From: JANLSE01 sp038214135
Lineage (GTDB): Bacteria > Chloroflexota > Chloroflexia > Chloroflexales > Roseiflexaceae
DNA: 64,000 nucleotides
Assembly: GCA_038214135.1 (NCBI GenBank)
Contig: JBBQSD010000017.1
Coordinates: 1 to 64,000, forward strand
Reading direction: 5' to 3'
Of this stretch, positions 1 to 7,732 are shown piece by piece; the first letter of the stretch is position 1, and each line of letters starts with the position of its first letter. A model generated the notes under the pieces. It saw only the letters and a program-made list of their open reading frames with translations. It had not been told where the DNA came from and did not search any database. The position numbers and the translations under genes were made by a program.

Positions 1-167
1 GGTTGTTCTAACAGGAGCAGAAGCCAGAAGTCAGGAGTCAGAATGGCTGGCGCAGCCTGTTATTTGAAAGATATTAGTATTCGTAAGCTGTCAGCATTGC
101 TGTGATGATTGAGCAGAACGCAGGGGCGCGATATATCGCGCCCGTACAATTAAGCCATTCCAGACTG
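1..167. repeat. Spacer with GTCAGRA heptamers and a GGGCGCGATATATCGCGCCC palindrome
   Basis: About 12-44 is a run of imperfect 7-bp units of the type GTCAGAA/GTCAGGA. Positions 124-143 form a perfect 20-bp palindrome flanked by CAG and GTAC. I see no gene here. The same heptamer family recurs in most spacers of the window. The palindrome lies downstream of lgt (minus strand) and could fold in RNA, but no U-run follows it. Confidence 0.7.
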
Positions 168-1178
168 CTAGATTGGGTTTGGATCGGGCTGTGAATCGGC
201 ATTTGGGGTTGGTTCTGGGGTGATGTTGGTATTCGAGGCGAGATCGGGGGTAGGTTCAGCATTTTGAATGGGTTCGGAACTTGGTTCAGTATTTGGGGTT
301 GGCTCGGCAGGCGTTTCGGGTGTGATCGGGGTAGGTGGCAGGCGGCGCATATGGTTGATGATCAGGCCAATAATGCCGCCGAAGAACAGGAGCAGGCTGA
401 CGATCTGGGCGGTACGGAGGGCGGTTTCGCATTCGCCGCCAATGCCGTTTGTACACAGGCTATCGACACGCAGCCCTTCGATCCAGAAGCGCCCAAGGCC
501 ATACCAGATGGCATACAGAAGCGCCATGTCGCCGATGCGCAGGCGATCACGCAGGCGACGTTCGATCAGCATGAGGATGCCAAAGCCGCTGATATTCCAG
601 ATCGATTCGTAGAGGAAGGTGGGGTGGAACAGGGTGTTTGCTGGATATTGGATCATGTTGTCGAAGGGGGGCAGGCGATGCTGTGGATCGATGCGAACCC
701 CAAACCCCAGGGTTGTCGGGCGGCCATAGGCTTCCTGGTTGAAGAAGTTGCCCCAGCGCCCGATGGCCTGGGCGATCAGAAACAGTGGCACGAGGATATC
801 CAGCCATTCGAAAAATGGCAGACGATTGCGGCGGGTGTAGATCAGGGCGGCAATCAGGCCACCGATCAGCGCGCCATGGATGGCCAGGCCGCCATTGGCT
901 GGGTTGATTGTGAATAACAGCGATTCATTGGCGAAGCGCGGCCATTCGAAGGCAACATAGTAGGCGCGGGCACCGGCGATCCCAAGCACCATGCCGAGCA
1001 GCAGGATGTTCCAGACGTGTTCGGGATCGTAGCCACGGCGTGCGGCGCGGCGGGTTCCAACCCAACCGGCCAGGAGAGCACCGCCAACGATCAGGACGCC
1101 ATACCAGCGAACGGCCAATGGAATGCCATAGGCGTTGAGATCGAACAGATATGGCCCGGTGGGGGGATAGAGTTCCAT
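168..1178 (-). CDS. lgt: Prolipoprotein diacylglyceryl transferase Lgt
   Basis: Lgt transfers diacylglycerol from phosphatidylglycerol to the lipobox cysteine of prolipoproteins at the cytoplasmic membrane. The 336-residue protein has the family's multi-pass core with VRWYG near the N-terminus, and QAIGRWGNFFNQEAYG, the Lgt signature. The reading frame is open about 200 bases further upstream, but that part translates spacer repeats, so I start at the Met of MELYPP (1178). The last ~55 residues are an unusual hydrophilic tail rich in Pro, Glu, Thr and Asn with EPTPN repeats, not part of the catalytic core. It is transcribed divergently from the methyltransferase at 1397. Family assignment is secure; the start is probable. 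Confidence 0.93.
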   Translation of the reverse strand: MELYPPTGPYLFDLNAYGIPLAVRWYGVLIVGGALLAGWVGTRRAARRGYDPEHVWNILLLGMVLGIAGARAYYVAFEWPRFANESLLFTINPANGGLAIHGALIGGLIAALIYTRRNRLPFFEWLDILVPLFLIAQAIGRWGNFFNQEAYGRPTTLGFGVRIDPQHRLPPFDNMIQYPANTLFHPTFLYESIWNISGFGILMLIERRLRDRLRIGDMALLYAIWYGLGRFWIEGLRVDSLCTNGIGGECETALRTAQIVSLLLFFGGIIGLIINHMRRLPPTPITPETPAEPTPNTEPSSEPIQNAEPTPDLASNTNITPEPTPNADSQPDPNPI

Positions 1179-1396
1179 GAATGTATGTACTCCTGCGGTT
1201 GTTGCAGTTGCGGCCTCGCATGGGCTACACCCATGTGGGGCGAGGCGGGTTGCATTGTACGTCGCGTTGATGGTTGCGTCAATCGTTTGAACGTTTGAAC
1301 GCTTGAACGAACGATGAGAAATCGTCCGCAGATTTCGCAGATCTCGCAGATTGCCCGCTTCAACTCTTGAATGTTGGAGCATGGTACAATTGAGCT
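1179..1396. repeat. Divergent spacer with TTGAACG octamers and CGCAGATNN nonamers
   Basis: Around 1286-1316 there are 8-bp units (TTGAACGT/TTGAACGC), and around 1327-1352 three 9-bp CGCAGATNN units. A reverse-strand version of the nonamer appears at about 30115-30140. The spacer separates divergent genes, so promoters for both should lie here. Confidence 0.6.
1382..1390 (+). promoter_or_regulatory. Extended -10 element, possibly giving a leaderless mRNA
   Basis: TGGTACAAT fits an extended -10 (TG-N-TACAAT). It ends only 6 bases before the ATG at 1397, so a transcript starting ~7 bases downstream would begin at or next to the start codon. No good -35 is seen at 17 bp. Inferred from sequence only. 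Confidence 0.4.
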
Positions 1397-2164
1397 ATGT
1401 CGATGTATCAAGAATATGCGCCCTTTTATGATGGCAGCGGGCAGATCCGCTTTGCGCTGCTGTTTGCCCAATATCTTTCTGATCTCCTAGCGCGGCATCC
1501 TGTCGATGGGCGGCGGGCGCTGGATTTGGCGTGTGGAACGGGCACGCTGGCGTTGACGCTGGCCGAGTGGGGCTATAGCGTTATTGGCGTTGATGCTGCG
1601 CCGATGATGCTGGCAATTGCGCGCAACCGAGCCAATAGTTCGGAGATGCCTGAGCGGTTGGCATTTGTGCAAGCTGACATGCGCGATCTGGTGAGCAGGC
1701 CACTGGATGGGTTAGATACTGCGTTTGATCTGATCACATGCACCTATGATAGTTTGAATTATCTGTTGAGCGATGCTGAACTAGCTGCATGTTTTGCTGG
1801 AGTGGCTGGGCTTCTGCGGCCTGGTGGCCTGTTTATTGCCGATATGAATACGCGGCATTTTCTTGAGCATGGCTGGGGTGAGTATGCGGTGATTGAGCGA
1901 CGGGAGTTTGTGCTGATCTCACAGAGCCGTTTTGACCCGACGACCGACCGGCTGACGATGCTGTTGAGTGGCTTTGTTGGGACGGATGAGCATGGCTACC
2001 GGCGTTTTGATGAAACCCATATTGAGCAGGCCTATCCATTGGATCGCGTGGAGATGCTGTTACCACAAGCAGGATTATTGGTTGAGGCAGCCTATGAGTG
2101 CTTTACCTTTCGGCCAGCGGATGCACAAGCACAGCGGATTGCTTGGGTGGCGCGACGAAAGTGA
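1397..2164 (+). CDS. Class I SAM-dependent methyltransferase
   Basis: A 255-residue Rossmann-fold methyltransferase. Motif I is LDLACGTGTL (residues ~42-51), followed by VIGVDAAPMML with the acidic residue that binds the SAM ribose, and a central LRPGGLFIADM strand. The N-terminus (YQEYAPFYD) and C-terminus resemble the Methyltransf_11/25 group of small-molecule methyltransferases. The substrate cannot be told from sequence. No Shine-Dalgarno precedes the ATG, consistent with the leaderless promoter suggested above. It is followed by a repeat-filled spacer, so it is probably monocistronic. Confidence 0.85.
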   Translation: MSMYQEYAPFYDGSGQIRFALLFAQYLSDLLARHPVDGRRALDLACGTGTLALTLAEWGYSVIGVDAAPMMLAIARNRANSSEMPERLAFVQADMRDLVSRPLDGLDTAFDLITCTYDSLNYLLSDAELAACFAGVAGLLRPGGLFIADMNTRHFLEHGWGEYAVIERREFVLISQSRFDPTTDRLTMLLSGFVGTDEHGYRRFDETHIEQAYPLDRVEMLLPQAGLLVEAAYECFTFRPADAQAQRIAWVARRK

Positions 2165-2357
2165 CGAGAATCGAGAATTCAGGAGTCAGGAGTCAGAATA
2201 AAGCCATCAGCAATCAGCTTTCAGCCGTCAGAAGTTCAAGCACAGTATAGAGATGCTCTGGTGGAGTATCTGAAGGCGGAATGCTGAACCAAGAACCAAG
2301 CGGAGTTTGAGGCGCAGCCTCAAGGAAACCCATACCAGATAATCGAAAGACACAGAT
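2165..2357. repeat. Spacer with GTCAGRA and ATCAGCN heptamers
   Basis: Positions ~2178-2245 consist of GTCAGGA/GTCAGAA units followed by CATCAGC/AATCAGC/TTTCAGC units, both of 7-bp period. No gene or clear promoter is seen. Confidence 0.6.
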
Positions 2358-3086
2358 ATGTCCGTATTGCCACCACTTGAAGAAAAAGCCGCATATGTTG
2401 AGCGGATGTTTGCGCGGATTGCATCCAATTATGATCAGATCAATGGCGTGATGACATTTGGGCTTGATCAGGGATGGCGGCGCTATGCTGTCGGGCAGAT
2501 TGCGCCGCCTGCTGGTGGGCGGGCGCTTGATGTTGGCACGGGAACCGGCGATTTTCTGCCGATGCTTGCTGCAAATAACGTGCAGGCAGTTGGCGCAGAT
2601 TTCACGATTGCGATGATGCAGGCTGGTTTGCCCAAATTGGCGCAGGTATCGCGGGCTGCCTTTGTTGGCGGTGATGCGATGCAATTGCCGTTTCCTGATG
2701 AAACCTTTGATGCCATCACGACTGGCTTTACGATGCGGAATGTTGTGCATATCGAAACAGCCTTTCGTGAGATGTGGCGGGTGGCGCGCTCTGGTGGTGC
2801 GATGGCCTGCCTGGAGGTTGCACGGCCACGCAATCCATTGGTGCGATTGGGCCATCGGCTGTATTTTGAGGGAATTGTGCCGCGCCTTGCACAGGCGTTT
2901 GGCGGTGATGCACGGGCCTATACCTACCTGCCACAATCGGCGCGGGCCTTTCCGCCACCCGAGCAATTGGCAGAACTGATGCGTGCTGCTGGCTGGCGTG
3001 ATGTACGCTACCGATTGCTTGGCATGGGCGCGGTGGCTGTGCATATTGGCTTCAAGCGCAACAGCCCTGCTGGCAGTGGCGTCTGA
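2358..3086 (+). CDS. menG: Demethylmenaquinone methyltransferase (UbiE/MenG family)
   Basis: It carries out C-methylation of demethylmenaquinone with SAM, the last step of menaquinone synthesis, at the inner face of the membrane. The 242-residue length is typical. It shows the UbiE start VERMFARIASNYDQINGVMT, the SAM motif ALDVGTGTGDFL (~56-67), and TTGFTMRNVVH, close to the family signature GFGLRNV. A TyrTyr-like YLPQS segment follows. The call as MenG rather than UbiE rests on the expectation that Chloroflexota use menaquinone. It is separated by repeats from the preceding methyltransferase, and the next gene follows 41 bases later with AGGAGG before it. Confidence 0.88.
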   Translation: MSVLPPLEEKAAYVERMFARIASNYDQINGVMTFGLDQGWRRYAVGQIAPPAGGRALDVGTGTGDFLPMLAANNVQAVGADFTIAMMQAGLPKLAQVSRAAFVGGDAMQLPFPDETFDAITTGFTMRNVVHIETAFREMWRVARSGGAMACLEVARPRNPLVRLGHRLYFEGIVPRLAQAFGGDARAYTYLPQSARAFPPPEQLAELMRAAGWRDVRYRLLGMGAVAVHIGFKRNSPAGSGV

Positions 3087-3127
3087 GCAGTAGATCTTGC
3101 AGCCATGAGCAAGCAGGAGGCGAGATA

Positions 3128-4054
3128 ATGAGCTATAACAATGATCGAACAACCAGGCGGCTTGATGATGATGACGATGAGAATCGGCCAGCATCCGAGC
3201 GCCGCCCGCAGCGTGAAACACTGATCGACCGCCGTTTGCGGGTTTCTCGTGGTGAGCAGGTTCCCGATGACGACCACGATGATGATGACGATGATGAACC
3301 AGGCTATGCTCAACCACGCGGCATTCCAATGCCAGTGCCCATGGGCAGCGGCGGATGCACCCAAACATTGTTGTATACCCTGTTGGTGGGTATCACGATT
3401 GTGTTGGTTGCCCTGCTCGTCGGGCGGCAGACGATCGACAATCTGACGCGTGGGATCACCCAGGGCGTGCCAGAACAAGTGCGCCAGGTGATTGCGACGC
3501 CAACACCAACGGTTCGGGATCGCGGCGGCACAATCCTGCGTATCCAATCCCTGAACCGATTGGAGACACAGCGCTTCTCGGTGGAACGGGTTGTTGAGGC
3601 TGGATCGCAGACGGGCGATTGGCGTGATATTGTGCTGGGCGAGAAGCTGCTGTTGATTGCCAGTGGTGATGTGGTCGCTGGTGTTGATCTCAGCCGCCTG
3701 CGTGCCGATGATGTGAATATTTCCTCCGATGGCAAGAATATTACGATTAGGCTGCCGCCCTCCGAGATTTTTAGTGCTGCATTGAATAATGACCGAACGC
3801 GGGTGTATGACCGTGATACACGGCTGGGGACACGCCTGTTGGGTTCGCAGGATCCAACCCTAGAGACGCAGGCGCGCCAGGCTGCCGAGAGCGAAATTCT
3901 TAAAGCGGCCTGTGAGGGCGATGTGATGAAGCGGGCAGCGGATGAGGCCCAGCAATCGATGGAACGGTTTCTCAAATTGCTGGATTTCGAGTCGGTCACG
4001 GTGATCGTTCAGCCAGGGCCGTGTGTTGCGCCAAGTGCGGTGAAGACGCCGTAA
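3128..4054 (+). CDS. DUF4230-like single-pass membrane protein
   Basis: A 308-residue protein of unknown function. The first ~65 residues are very acidic (runs of Asp near 13-18 and 47-56). One transmembrane helix follows at ~80-100 (TLLYTLLVGITIVLVALLVG). The rest is predicted extracytoplasmic: a short Thr/Pro stretch, then a domain beginning LRIQSLNRLETQRFSVERVV and containing GEKLLLIASGDVVAGVDLSRL, which resembles DUF4230. A strong AGGAGG lies 6 bases before the ATG. It may be co-transcribed with menG. The Asp runs are encoded by GAT/GAC repeats, a likely source of length variation. Confidence 0.75.
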   Translation: MSYNNDRTTRRLDDDDDENRPASERRPQRETLIDRRLRVSRGEQVPDDDHDDDDDDEPGYAQPRGIPMPVPMGSGGCTQTLLYTLLVGITIVLVALLVGRQTIDNLTRGITQGVPEQVRQVIATPTPTVRDRGGTILRIQSLNRLETQRFSVERVVEAGSQTGDWRDIVLGEKLLLIASGDVVAGVDLSRLRADDVNISSDGKNITIRLPPSEIFSAALNNDRTRVYDRDTRLGTRLLGSQDPTLETQARQAAESEILKAACEGDVMKRAADEAQQSMERFLKLLDFESVTVIVQPGPCVAPSAVKTP

Positions 4055-4480
4055 CGGAGAAGTCAGAAGTCAGAAGTCAGAATGCTGATAGCCATCAGCC
4101 GTCAGAACTAAGAACCAACAACCAAGAATAAACTGAACAAGCGAACAATACCGAAAACCAAGAACCAAGAACCAAGCGAACAAACGAACAAACGAACAAA
4201 CGTTGCTTGATCGCAGCCGTGGCATTCCGTTTTACCCATCGTGTTCCAACGCGGTATCCGGTGTGGGCGAACACGCGCCGTGTGGCGAAGGGATCGTGGT
4301 GGCTTGATGCGAACGGCTTGGTATCGCCCTACGTTCGTTGGTTACGATGCTAACATTGCTCTGGCAGGTGGTTGCCAGCCGCGCACAGCAACATATGAAG
4401 GAACGCGGAGTGACCGGGACGCGTTGCCTATAGCATTCAGGATGCTCCGGTGATCAGTTCATTCAAAGGATGGAAATGTT
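4055..4480. repeat. 426-bp spacer rich in GTCAGAA, AGAACCA and GAACAAAC repeats
   Basis: The first ~150 bases contain GTCAGAA heptamers, AGAACCA heptamers and GAACAAAC octamers. The remainder (4200-4455) is unique sequence holding a short open frame with atypical, Arg-rich composition that I do not consider a gene. AAAGGATGG near 4464-4472 is the likely ribosome binding site of the Era gene. Confidence 0.55.
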
Positions 4481-5926
4481 ATGGTGAGTGTATCGTTCGA
4501 TCCCGAGGCCAAAACACTGTATTGGTATTTTACCGAGATCAGTTCTGGCAGCACTGCAACAGAGGGCGAGTGCGATGGGACGCTATGGCTTGATGATCAG
4601 GGCGAGATCATTGGGCTTGAACTCGAACTTGATGGGTCGGTTGCATTGACGGAACTCGAATTGGCGCTGGGGCACCCGCAGGTTCGTTTCGATCACGAGC
4701 AATTTCTGCTGACCATGACGATGTTGGATGAGGAGCCAGCCGGGTTTCAGCCATTGCACGATCCGGTTATTCTCGATTTCGATGAAGCTGGGCGATTGCA
4801 GGGATGCGAAATCAGTGCCGCCGAGACATTCGGGCTTGGGCTGCGGTTGGCGCGCCTGGCTCCCTTCACGATCACCCTTGATGAGGATGATACCCTGCCA
4901 ACGTTCGTATCAGATGATGATGCAGATGACGAGGATGAGGAAGGCGGGGATGCAGATGATGAGGACGAGGGCGACGAGGGCGATCCGGTGCAGACGTTTA
5001 TGCCGACGCCACTCTCCGATGCTGCCAGAATCGTTCCGGATGGCTATAAATCCGGATTTGTTGCTCTGGTTGGGCCACCAAATGCAGGCAAATCGACACT
5101 CTTGAACGCTATTCTTGGCCAGAAGGTGGCGATTGTTTCGCCGCGCCCACAAACAACCCGAACGGCTATTCGCGGTATTATTCACCGGCCAGATGCACAG
5201 ATTATTTTCGTGGACACACCAGGCATTCACCAGCCACGCACCCGGCTGGGGAACTATATGGTCGATCAGGCGCGGCGGGCCATTCCCGATTCGGATGTGG
5301 TGTGTATGATCGTTGATATCACCCGCCCACCTGGCCGTTTGGATGAGAAGATTGCCGAGATGGTGCAACGCACCCGTGCGCCAAAACTGCTGGTGATGAA
5401 CAAGGTCGATCAGCCCAACCCGGATGGTGCCCAGTATGTGGAAGGCTATCGGGCATTGGCTAACTGGGATATGGAGTTGGTCATTTCGGCACTCAAGAGG
5501 CTGGGGCTGGAAACGCTGATCGATGAAATTGTGGCGCGCTTACCAGTCGAGCGGCCAATGTATCCCGAGGATCAGGTGACGGACCAGAGCGAGCGGGAAT
5601 TGGCGGCTGAGTTGGTTCGCGAGCAGGTGTTGCGTCTGACCCAGCAGGAAGTACCGCATGGCGTGGCGGTTGAGGTTGAGGAATGGGAGCAGCGCGAGGG
5701 CGCGACCTATATTCGCATGTCGATCTATGTGGAGAAGGATTCGCAGAAGGGTATTCTGATCGGGGCTGGCGGGCAGATGCTCAAGCAGATCGGCAGCCGC
5801 GCACGCCAGGGCATTGAAGCATCGCTAGAACAGACCGTGTTTCTCGATCTGTGGGTCAAAACTCGGGTGAACTGGCGTGATGATCCAAATGCACTGCACT
5901 GGCTTGGGTATAAGAATCAGAAATAG
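4481..5926 (+). CDS. era: GTPase Era with DUF2283-like and acidic N-terminal extension
   Basis: Era is an essential GTPase that binds the 3' end of 16S rRNA during 30S maturation. Residues ~190-481 are a complete Era: G1 GPPNAGKS (198-205), G2 region with TTRTAIRG, G3 DTPG (245-248), G4 NKVD (307-310), and a C-terminal KH domain with the GAGG loop near 428-431. The usual length is ~300 residues; here it is 481. Residues 1-130 form two consecutive repeats of a DUF2283-like fold (FDPEAKTLYWYF ... GEIIGLELE, then FDHEQFLLTMT ... GRLQGCEIS), followed by a strongly acidic linker (~145-168). The internal Met174 has no Shine-Dalgarno, so the fusion is probably translated as one protein. The MFS gene starts 10 bases downstream. 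Confidence 0.9.
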   Translation: MVSVSFDPEAKTLYWYFTEISSGSTATEGECDGTLWLDDQGEIIGLELELDGSVALTELELALGHPQVRFDHEQFLLTMTMLDEEPAGFQPLHDPVILDFDEAGRLQGCEISAAETFGLGLRLARLAPFTITLDEDDTLPTFVSDDDADDEDEEGGDADDEDEGDEGDPVQTFMPTPLSDAARIVPDGYKSGFVALVGPPNAGKSTLLNAILGQKVAIVSPRPQTTRTAIRGIIHRPDAQIIFVDTPGIHQPRTRLGNYMVDQARRAIPDSDVVCMIVDITRPPGRLDEKIAEMVQRTRAPKLLVMNKVDQPNPDGAQYVEGYRALANWDMELVISALKRLGLETLIDEIVARLPVERPMYPEDQVTDQSERELAAELVREQVLRLTQQEVPHGVAVEVEEWEQREGATYIRMSIYVEKDSQKGILIGAGGQMLKQIGSRARQGIEASLEQTVFLDLWVKTRVNWRDDPNALHWLGYKNQK

Positions 5927-5936
5927 TATCAATTGA

Positions 5937-7379
5937 ATGGAAGACAAGGGTATGGTCGATTATTCCCGTAAATGGTGGGCGCTGGCGGCTGTCGGAAGTG
6001 GCACCTTTATGGCAACTATCGATGGTTCGATTGTTAATATTGCGCTCAAGACAATCCAGGATTCATTCAAGGCCGAGTTCCATAGCGTTGAATGGGTTGT
6101 GCTGTGCTATTTGCTCACGATTGCCTGCCTGCTGCCGACCATGGGACGCTTGGGTGATATGTTTGGCAAGCGGCGCATCGCGCTTGGCGGATTTGCGATC
6201 TTCACGATTGGCTCGGCATTGTGTGGCCTGGCCTGGAATATTCAAACCCTGATTGCGGCGCGGGTGCTGCAGGGTGTTGGCGCAGCAATGTTGCAGGGTG
6301 TTAGTTCGGCGCTGCTTGTAATGGCATTTCCGGCGAGTGAGCGCGGCCAGGCGCTTGGCTATATCGGCTCAATTGTCGCAGCTGGAATCCTGGCCGGGCC
6401 AGTGCTAGGCGGGATCTTGTTGCGCTACACGACATGGCCGGTCATTTTCCTTGTGAATGTCCCGATTGGCCTTGCGGCGATTGCGCTTACGTTGCGGGCA
6501 TTACCAGACGACCAGACGCGCAGTACGCAGCGTTTCGATATTGGTGGTGCGATTATTCTTGCTGGTGCCCTGTTGATGCTGCTGTATGCGCTCACCGAAG
6601 GGCAGGCCTGGGGCATTGGCGATTGGCGAACGATCACACTGATCATTGGGGGAATCATTGGCCTGATCGGATTTGTGTTCTGGGAGCAGCGCGCACCCGC
6701 ACCAATGATCGATCTGAGCTTGTTTCGTAACCCTTCGTTCAGCCTGAGCCTGGTGGCCTCATTTGCCTCATTTGTGGCCCTTTCGTTCAACTTTCTGCTC
6801 ATGCCCTATTATCTTCAGGAGGTGCTTGGATACGATCCACAGCGAACCGGGCTGACGCTGATTGCATCACCGATTGTGCTGGCCCTGATTTCACCCGTTA
6901 GTGGGCGCTTATCGGATCGCTTTGGGGCGCGCTGGCTTGGCGTGATTGGGCTGGCAATTTCTGCGAGTGGGTTACTGAGCATGGCAACCCTGACGCAGCA
7001 GAGCAGCCAATTTGATATCATTCTGCGATTGATGTGGCTGGGCCTTGGGATCGGGCTGTTCCAATCGCCAAATAATAGTATGACCATGGGTTCTGTACCA
7101 CGTACAGCACTTGGTATTGCGGGAAGCCTGCTGGCAGTGATGCGAACACTCGGCCAAACAACCGGAATCGCCATCGCTGGCGCTGTCTGGGCAGTATTGG
7201 TGACATCGGCAGCTGGGCGGACATTTACGCCAATTACATCCGCACCCCCCGATGCACTCGTATATGGTATACATGGGGCCATGATGCTTGCAGCATTGCT
7301 TGCGGCATTGGGGATCCTACCGGCCCTGGCACGACCGGTGACGCCATCGGCGGGGCCACAAACTGCTCGCCCTGCCTGA
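5937..7379 (+). CDS. DHA2-family MFS drug exporter (EmrB/QacA type)
   Basis: A 480-residue, 14-helix major facilitator expected to export drugs or other amphipathic compounds by proton antiport. Evidence: the N-terminal GTFMATIDGSIVNIAL (motif D1 of the DHA2 family), LGDMFGKRRIALGG (motif A), and ARVLQGVGAAMLQG plus GPVLGGIL (motifs B and C). The start at 5937 leaves 10 bases after era; an in-frame ATG at 5952 is an alternative. The two genes are likely co-transcribed, but there is no functional link known between Era and such exporters. The substrate is unknown. Confidence 0.88.
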   Translation: MEDKGMVDYSRKWWALAAVGSGTFMATIDGSIVNIALKTIQDSFKAEFHSVEWVVLCYLLTIACLLPTMGRLGDMFGKRRIALGGFAIFTIGSALCGLAWNIQTLIAARVLQGVGAAMLQGVSSALLVMAFPASERGQALGYIGSIVAAGILAGPVLGGILLRYTTWPVIFLVNVPIGLAAIALTLRALPDDQTRSTQRFDIGGAIILAGALLMLLYALTEGQAWGIGDWRTITLIIGGIIGLIGFVFWEQRAPAPMIDLSLFRNPSFSLSLVASFASFVALSFNFLLMPYYLQEVLGYDPQRTGLTLIASPIVLALISPVSGRLSDRFGARWLGVIGLAISASGLLSMATLTQQSSQFDIILRLMWLGLGIGLFQSPNNSMTMGSVPRTALGIAGSLLAVMRTLGQTTGIAIAGAVWAVLVTSAAGRTFTPITSAPPDALVYGIHGAMMLAALLAALGILPALARPVTPSAGPQTARPA

Positions 7380-7452
7380 ACTAGTGGAAAGGATAGGGTT
7401 AAGTATCAGAAAGGTATCACCTGGTACTCCCGATCTCATGACGATTCACCTA

Positions 7453-7481
7453 TGGACTCGCTCGTGAAAAGTTGTTATACT
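7453..7481 (+). promoter_or_regulatory. Sigma-70-type promoter for the 40-residue protein
   Basis: TGGACT (7453-7458), 17 bp, TATACT (7476-7481). Expected start ~7488, giving a leader of about 50 bases before the ATG at 7541. Confidence 0.5.
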
Positions 7482-7540
7482 ACGCAACAATCATTTAAAT
7501 ATACATCCGGTGCTGCCGGTACGCTTGAAGGGGGGTTCTG

Positions 7541-7663
7541 ATGGAATTGATGGTTGCTGTAACGGTTGTTGTTGTGGCGATTGAGGCCCTCCGCAGGCTT
7601 TCGGCCCAGCGTGAACCGATCCGTGTTCCGGCACGAATTAATCGAAGCCGCCGCCGCCGCTAA
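7541..7663 (+). CDS. 40-residue membrane-anchored basic small protein
   Basis: It begins MELMVAVTVVVVAIEALRRL and ends INRSRRRR: a short hydrophobic helix followed by a basic tail. It has a strong Shine-Dalgarno (AAGGGGGG, 6 bases before the ATG), an upstream promoter candidate and an immediate intrinsic terminator, so it forms a complete transcription unit. I do not recognise the family. Because rlmN follows directly with no promoter visible between, it may instead be a leader peptide of rlmN. The coding call rests on signals, not homology. Confidence 0.65.
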   Translation: MELMVAVTVVVVAIEALRRLSAQREPIRVPARINRSRRRR

Positions 7664-7685
7664 AACGGATGAACTGAGTAACGCT

Positions 7686-7722
7686 GAGCGAGGACGAGTA
7701 ATCCCGTCCTCGCTCTTCTTTT
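7686..7722 (+). terminator. Strong intrinsic terminator / possible attenuator before rlmN
   Basis: GAGCGAGGACG (7686-7696) pairs perfectly with CGTCCTCGCTC (7705-7715) around an 8-base loop and is followed by TTCTTTT. It ends about 10 bases before the rlmN start codon. Confidence 0.88.
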
Positions 7723-7732
7723 GTGCGAGCAT

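Noticed and set aside
2214..3368. 384-codon minus-strand ORF
   Set aside because: Antisense of menG with atypical composition (His and Cys rich) and no start signal.
3310..3999. 229-codon minus-strand ORF
   Set aside because: Shadow of the DUF4230-like gene; Ser/Arg-rich translation without domain features.
4241..4453. 70-codon plus-strand ORF in a spacer
   Set aside because: Arg-rich, no Shine-Dalgarno, no similarity I can see; kept as spacer.
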